This document shows positions 35,320 to 38,701 of a stretch of 38,701 bases of DNA, in pieces. The translations under genes and the position numbers were made by a program. The stretch covers positions 1 to 38,701 of the forward strand of contig JAFGBL010000288.1 of assembly GCA_016933115.1 (NCBI GenBank), written 5' to 3'. The notes under the pieces were generated by a model. That model worked only from the letters and a program-made list of their open reading frames with translations. It made no database searches and was not told where the DNA came from. Each line of letters starts with the position of its first letter. The stretch's first letter is position 1. This stretch comes from Bacteroidales bacterium. Lineage in GTDB: Bacteria; Bacteroidota; Bacteroidia; Bacteroidales; JAADJA01.

Positions 35320-37770
35320 ATGAACATGGACAATAAATTTTATTATAAAGGACACCATTTTTACCTCAATGATAAAAAGGTTTTTCTCAACTCCGGAGAG
35401 ATTCATTATTTCAGGATCAAACGTGAATTGTGGGACAAACACCTCGAAGCCGCCATAGAAGCCGGTTTAACCACCGTCAGCACCTATGTTCCCTGGGCCT
35501 GGCATGAACCGGAGGAGGGGCAATTCGATTTAAACGGGCATACCAAACCCGAACGCGATTTGAAAGGATGGCTTGAACGCTGCCAGGATCACGGACTTCA
35601 TTGCATCGTCAAACCCGGACCTTTTATCCTTGCTGAAACCCGTGGTGCCGGCCTGCCCGACTGGTTCCTGGATCAGTATGGCAATGAAGTGAAGATGCGT
35701 AATCGCAAAGGTGAAGTTGTTTCCAGCGACGGGGTGAGCCTTTTTCATCCCGTGTACCAGGAAAAAGTGGCCGCATGGTACGACCGAATCATGCCGTTCA
35801 TCAGTGAGCTGGAAATTTCAAAAGGCGGTCCGGTGATCATGATGCAGGTGTGCAACGAGATCGGTGTTTTTTCATGGCTGGCCCACCAGGCCGATTACAA
35901 TGACGATGTTCGGAACCGGTTTGTCAAATATCTAAAAAACAAATTCAACAATATTACGGGAGTAAACAAGCTCTGGGAAACGAACTATCGAAGTTTTGAT
36001 GAAATCAAACTCCCCCCCGATGGCCGCAATCCCTTTGTTTCAAAAGGCGACCGCAGCCGCGACCAGGAGTGGCACTTGTTCTGGCGCAACTATTACGGCG
36101 ATTATTTGAGAACCCTCGCCGGCATGGCAAGAGATCGTGGAGTCACTGTGCCGTTTTACCATAATTTACCCGGATGGATCTATGGCAGCGGCTATGAATT
36201 CCCGGTGAACATCACCATGTATGACGATCTTTTTGGGGATAAAAGCGAGATCATCTTCGGGGTAGACCACATTCCTGAATATGTTTCATACCGCAACATG
36301 CACGACGACCGCATCATCAACGACATCACGCGGGCGATGCAGGGCAATAAACCCCTGTTTGCCGCTGAATTCCAGTGCGGATCGCGCGAATACCATGTGG
36401 TTACCAATCCACGGGAACTGGAACTGTTTTATAAAGCCAGCATCGCCAACGGTCTCACCGGCTGGAATTATTACATGTTTTCGCAGGGACGCAATCCGAG
36501 GCACCGGGGTTATTCCGGGCAGACCTTTTACTGGTTTACTCCGTTAGCGCCCGAGGGAGAAAAAAACAGTGTTTTTCCACTGGTCAAACGAATGAGTAAG
36601 ATCATCAAAAACCAGGAAAGCCTGATCGTTAATTCGGAAAGAAAAGCGGAAGTCTGCGTCCTGTTTTATCCACCTTATTACGCTACCGAACTGGAACGAC
36701 CGGAGGCAGGGGCATCCAACCTGCAATTTAACTATGCTGCCATTCGCCGTCCAGCCTACTTTGATGGGTTACTGAAAGTATTGCAGGTACTCAACATTGA
36801 TTACGATATGGTGGACCTCACAAAAACCGCTACCGGAGAAATCGGCAATTATAAACAGTTGTGGGCTTTCAGCACCGATGAGATGAATTCCCGCGACCAG
36901 CAGGTACTGGTGGATTATACCCACAACGGCGGAAACCTTGTGATCTTCCCCAACCTGCCCGACCGGGAGATGTCGCAAAACCTGTGTACTATCCTCCGGG
37001 ATGAGATCGGCATTGAACCAACAGGTGCAGAAACCATTGATTCGCCGCTTGTGGATGTTTATGATCATAAGGATATCAAGTGTGCCAACCCGCAGATCAT
37101 CTATGACGTGGATAACCTGAAAGATGCAAAAGCAATTGCACGCACCATCCGAGGATCAGTTTGTGGATTTGAAAAACCTCTTGGTAAGGGGATGGTCATC
37201 CACCTAGGCACCTGGTTCGGGTTTGATACCGAAGGGCATAAGCCGGTGTATGAGACCCTGCTGAATAAATCGGGAGCCAGACTGCGACAAGCCTCTTCGA
37301 ACAGCGAATACATCGCGGTTCGGGAACGGTTTACTCCGGATAGTAAGGCCATACTTTTTGTTGGAAATTATTACAATGAGGAGCAGACAGGAAAAGTCAC
37401 TTACACCCATCCTGAAAGTGGTGAAAATATCCATATTCCTTATCTGGGACAGGAAATGCTCTGGCCGCCATTGTACAGCATTTTAACGCCGGTTTGCCTG
37501 GAAATCGCTAAAGGGATCTCCATTTTGCACTGCACTTCGGATATTTTAAATTTTGAGAAAAAGGAAGGAGAGATTGAAATTATATTATTTGGTGACCGGG
37601 ACTTGAAGGGAGAGCTTGTGCTGGAAGGATCGGAGGTTTCCGATATCACAGAAGTTCAAATGAACGGGAAACAAATGGACACAGCGAGGAATGGAAAAAG
37701 CGTTGTGATTCATTATGAGCATATGCATCGGAAGGAGATGATCATGAGGCTTTTGATTTTAAATTTTTAA
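35320..37770 (+). CDS. GH35-family protein, probable beta-1,2-glucosyltransferase rather than beta-galactosidase
   Basis: 816 residues, no signal peptide, so cytoplasmic. The N-terminal TIM barrel is GH35: GEIHYFRIKRELWDKHLEAA, TYVPWAWHEP, CIVKPGPFILAE, GPVIMMQVCNEIG with acid/base E180, and PLFAAEFQCG with nucleophile E350. The rest contains an A4-like domain (VDYTHNGGNLVIFPN) and a C-terminal beta domain. The classic GH35 QVENEYG motif is altered to QVCNEIG. From memory, the Ignavibacterium album GH35 enzyme IALB_1185, found with beta-1,2-glucanase genes, is a beta-1,2-glucosyltransferase whose key residues are Glu102 and Glu343; E106 and E350 here fall in matching positions. Its PUL neighbours (two GH144s, GPH transporter) support the same role. 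A beta-galactosidase remains possible. Confidence 0.8.
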   Translation: MNMDNKFYYKGHHFYLNDKKVFLNSGEIHYFRIKRELWDKHLEAAIEAGLTTVSTYVPWAWHEPEEGQFDLNGHTKPERDLKGWLERCQDHGLHCIVKPGPFILAETRGAGLPDWFLDQYGNEVKMRNRKGEVVSSDGVSLFHPVYQEKVAAWYDRIMPFISELEISKGGPVIMMQVCNEIGVFSWLAHQADYNDDVRNRFVKYLKNKFNNITGVNKLWETNYRSFDEIKLPPDGRNPFVSKGDRSRDQEWHLFWRNYYGDYLRTLAGMARDRGVTVPFYHNLPGWIYGSGYEFPVNITMYDDLFGDKSEIIFGVDHIPEYVSYRNMHDDRIINDITRAMQGNKPLFAAEFQCGSREYHVVTNPRELELFYKASIANGLTGWNYYMFSQGRNPRHRGYSGQTFYWFTPLAPEGEKNSVFPLVKRMSKIIKNQESLIVNSERKAEVCVLFYPPYYATELERPEAGASNLQFNYAAIRRPAYFDGLLKVLQVLNIDYDMVDLTKTATGEIGNYKQLWAFSTDEMNSRDQQVLVDYTHNGGNLVIFPNLPDREMSQNLCTILRDEIGIEPTGAETIDSPLVDVYDHKDIKCANPQIIYDVDNLKDAKAIARTIRGSVCGFEKPLGKGMVIHLGTWFGFDTEGHKPVYETLLNKSGARLRQASSNSEYIAVRERFTPDSKAILFVGNYYNEEQTGKVTYTHPESGENIHIPYLGQEMLWPPLYSILTPVCLEIAKGISILHCTSDILNFEKKEGEIEIILFGDRDLKGELVLEGSEVSDITEVQMNGKQMDTARNGKSVVIHYEHMHRKEMIMRLLILNF

Positions 37771-37813
37771 GGTCACCACTTGAGTAGCATTGTAAGCTGA
37801 GTGATCCTGTTGA

Positions 37814-37897
37814 TCAGAAGAGTCCTTCAATCTGCACGAGATCCACATATCCTTCATTGTAAGGTAGCGAGAAAAAGAGTTTTAAATCATTCAATTA
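37814..37897 (-). pseudogene. Possible 3' remnant of an unknown gene
   Basis: On the reverse strand a stop-free frame of about 26 codons ends at a TGA (37816-37814) and reads LKLFFSLPYNEGYVDLVQIEGLF in pieces, which looks protein-like rather than random. It has no proper start and begins at a stop. It might be the tail of a gene lost when the restriction-modification genes arrived next to it. The parent gene is not recognised. Confidence 0.25.
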
Positions 37898-37922
37898 ATG
37901 TTAATAAAATTCAGAATAAAAA

Positions 37923-37953
37923 ATTGTCCAAGCAAAAAGAATCAATAAATTTG
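37923..37953 (+). promoter_or_regulatory. Bacteroidota-type promoter of the XRE regulator
   Basis: ATTG (37923-37926, 3 of 4 to the -33 TTTG), a 19-base spacer, and TAAATTTG (37946-37953), an exact TAnnTTTG -7 box. Spacing and sequence both fit. The start of transcription would be near 37960, about 30 bases before the regulator ATG. Confidence 0.65.
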
Positions 37954-37970
37954 GACATTATTTGTCCAAA
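37924..37970. promoter_or_regulatory. Repeated TGTCCAA half-sites overlapping the promoter (autoregulatory operator)
   Basis: TTTGGACA (37950-37957) and TGTCCAAA (37963-37970) form a perfect 8-base inverted repeat with a 5-base spacer, the first arm covering the -7 box. A third copy, TTGTCCAA (37924-37931), overlaps the -33 box. This arrangement is what controller-type regulators use to limit their own synthesis. Confidence 0.65.
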
Positions 37971-37988
37971 CGTTATTATTCCAAACAA

Positions 37989-38297
37989 ATGTTTTCAATT
38001 GGTGAAAAAATAAGAGATTTAAGAAAAGAAAGTGGGCTGCCTCTAAGAAAGATTGCTGCTGAATTAGATTTAGATCAATCGGTTTTGAGTAAAATTGAAA
38101 GAGGGGAACGAAAAGCATCAAGAGAACAAATCATTCAGATTGCTCAGATTTTCAAAGTTGACGAAAAAGAACTTTTAATCAACTATTTAAGTGATAAGGT
38201 GCTTTATGACTTAAAAAATGAAGAGTTGGCAACGGACGTTTTAAAAATTGCAGAAGAAAAAATCAGATATATGATAAAGCATCAAAATGGGAAATAG
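37989..38297 (+). CDS. XRE-family regulator, probable controller of an R-M system
   Basis: 102 residues from ATG 37989 (a TTG at 37962 is in frame but lies inside the operator). Residues ~5-60 are a Cro/C1-type helix-turn-helix: IGEKIRDLRKESGLPLRKIAAELDLDQSVLSKIERGERKASREQ in pieces. The C-terminal ~40 residues (EELATDVLKIAEEKIRYM) are helical and could mediate dimer formation. It overlaps the methyltransferase start by 11 bases. The half-sites in its own promoter fit a C-protein that delays or balances restriction and modification. It is A/T-rich compared with the PUL. Confidence 0.87.
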   Translation: MFSIGEKIRDLRKESGLPLRKIAAELDLDQSVLSKIERGERKASREQIIQIAQIFKVDEKELLINYLSDKVLYDLKNEELATDVLKIAEEKIRYMIKHQNGK

Positions 38298-38701
38298 AGA
38301 TTTCATAGAACCGATAGATCAGGAATTACCAAGTCATTTTGCTGACCGATTAGGTATTGCCTACACTGCTTCGGTTAGTCAGCAACATAAGAAGGAAAAC
38401 GGACAGTTTTTCACACCGATTGAAATTGCTGGCTTTATGGCATCCTATTCTGATTTTAAAGGAAATTCTATTCGCATTCTTGATCCGGGCTGTGGATCGG
38501 CAATTTTATCATGTGCTCTAATTGAGCATCATATTAACACTAACAGAAATCTGAAAACAGTTGAATTAGTTGCATATGAAACAGACACTGAACTTTTTTC
38601 AATTTTAGAACAATCTCTTAGTTATTTGAAAGACTGGGGTTCGGACAAAGGAATTGCCATAATAACTACACTTTATAAGGAGGACTTTATTCTACATAAT
38701 G
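38287..38701 (+). CDS. N6-adenine DNA methyltransferase, Eco57I-like (5' part only)
   Basis: I translated ATG 38287 to the window edge: 138 codons, open at the end. NGQFFTPIEIAGFMASY is the N6-MTase motif before the SAM-binding site. ILDPGCGSAIL is SAM motif I (usual GSG ends here as GSA), and VAYETDTELF matches motif II (acidic residue binding the ribose). This family type, with a C-protein-like regulator upstream, is often followed by a BsuBI/PstI-like restriction endonuclease, which would lie just beyond the window. Target sequence cannot be read. The gene is A/T-rich like the regulator. Confidence 0.88.
   Translation, partial: MGNRDFIEPIDQELPSHFADRLGIAYTASVSQQHKKENGQFFTPIEIAGFMASYSDFKGNSIRILDPGCGSAILSCALIEHHINTNRNLKTVELVAYETDTELFSILEQSLSYLKDWGSDKGIAIITTLYKEDFILHN

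Noticed and set aside
35320-37770. Simple label of beta-galactosidase for the GH35 protein
   Set aside because: The motif variation, cytoplasmic location and GH144 neighbours fit a beta-1,2-glucose-active enzyme better; kept only as the alternative.
37801-38013. Small plus-strand reading frame of about 70 codons
   Set aside because: It covers the regulator's promoter and operator, has no protein-like character, and overlaps the real HTH gene in another frame.
1-38701. CRISPR arrays, tRNA, rRNA, insertion sequences
   Set aside because: No regularly spaced repeats, cloverleaf-like sequences, or transposase motifs were seen on either strand.

Overview
The window looks like a piece of a Bacteroidota chromosome (Bacteroidales or Marinilabiliales type). 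It carries a classical menaquinone pathway, SusC/SusD outer-membrane glycan uptake genes, lipoproteins with Bacteroidota-style export signals, a C-terminal type IX secretion (T9SS) tail, and promoter elements of the Bacteroidota TTTG / TAnnTTTG type. I see no rRNA, tRNA or CRISPR array. No stretch longer than 300 bases lacks a gene.

Region 1 (1-9603, mostly minus strand) holds the menaquinone genes. In transcription order they are a hotdog thioesterase, menF, menD, menB, menA, menC and menE, and menE runs off the left edge. Two elements break up the set. A truncated DUF1016/YhcG-type fragment sits between menD and menB. A large T9SS-secreted FG-GAP protein on the opposite strand sits between menF and menD. 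menH is not in the window.

Region 2 (9689-20740) is mixed core and accessory content: an RNase HI with an unrecognised N-terminal extension, a YqhD/BDH-type iron alcohol dehydrogenase with all four metal ligands, a DUF2809 membrane protein, an SDR-like NAD(P)-binding protein overlapping a MEMO-like lipoprotein, a Cache-HAMP histidine kinase overlapping a NarL-type response regulator, an outer-membrane barrel protein next to an ammonium transporter (closed by a good terminator), a ProX/YbaK-type editing deacylase, and a sodium:solute symporter.

Region 3 (about 20785-37770) is a polysaccharide utilisation locus (PUL), all on the plus strand: susC, susD, a LamG surface glycan-binding lipoprotein, an internal terminator, two GH144-type (beta-1,2-glucanase family) lipoproteins, a 1061-residue CBM-bearing protein with a putative six-hairpin glycosidase domain that I cannot assign, a GPH-type sugar transporter with an unusual ~110-residue insertion, and a cytoplasmic GH35-fold enzyme. 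The GH144 pair points to beta-1,2-glucan (sophoran) as the substrate. In that setting the GH35-like protein is more likely to act on sophorose or sophorooligosaccharides, like the beta-1,2-glucosyltransferase IALB_1185 of Ignavibacterium album, than to be a beta-galactosidase. The inferred flow is surface binding and cutting (SusD, LamG protein, GH144-A), uptake by SusC, periplasmic trimming (GH144-B, 1061-residue protein), inner-membrane import (GPH), and cytoplasmic transglucosylation (GH35-like). No dedicated regulator, GH3 or GH94 gene lies alongside. A 13-bp inverted repeat in the susC leader is the only candidate control element.

Region 4 (37814-38701) is A/T-rich and begins a restriction-modification system: an XRE (C-protein-like) regulator with a promoter overlapped by repeated TGTCCAA half-sites, overlapping a partial N6-adenine methyltransferase at the right edge.
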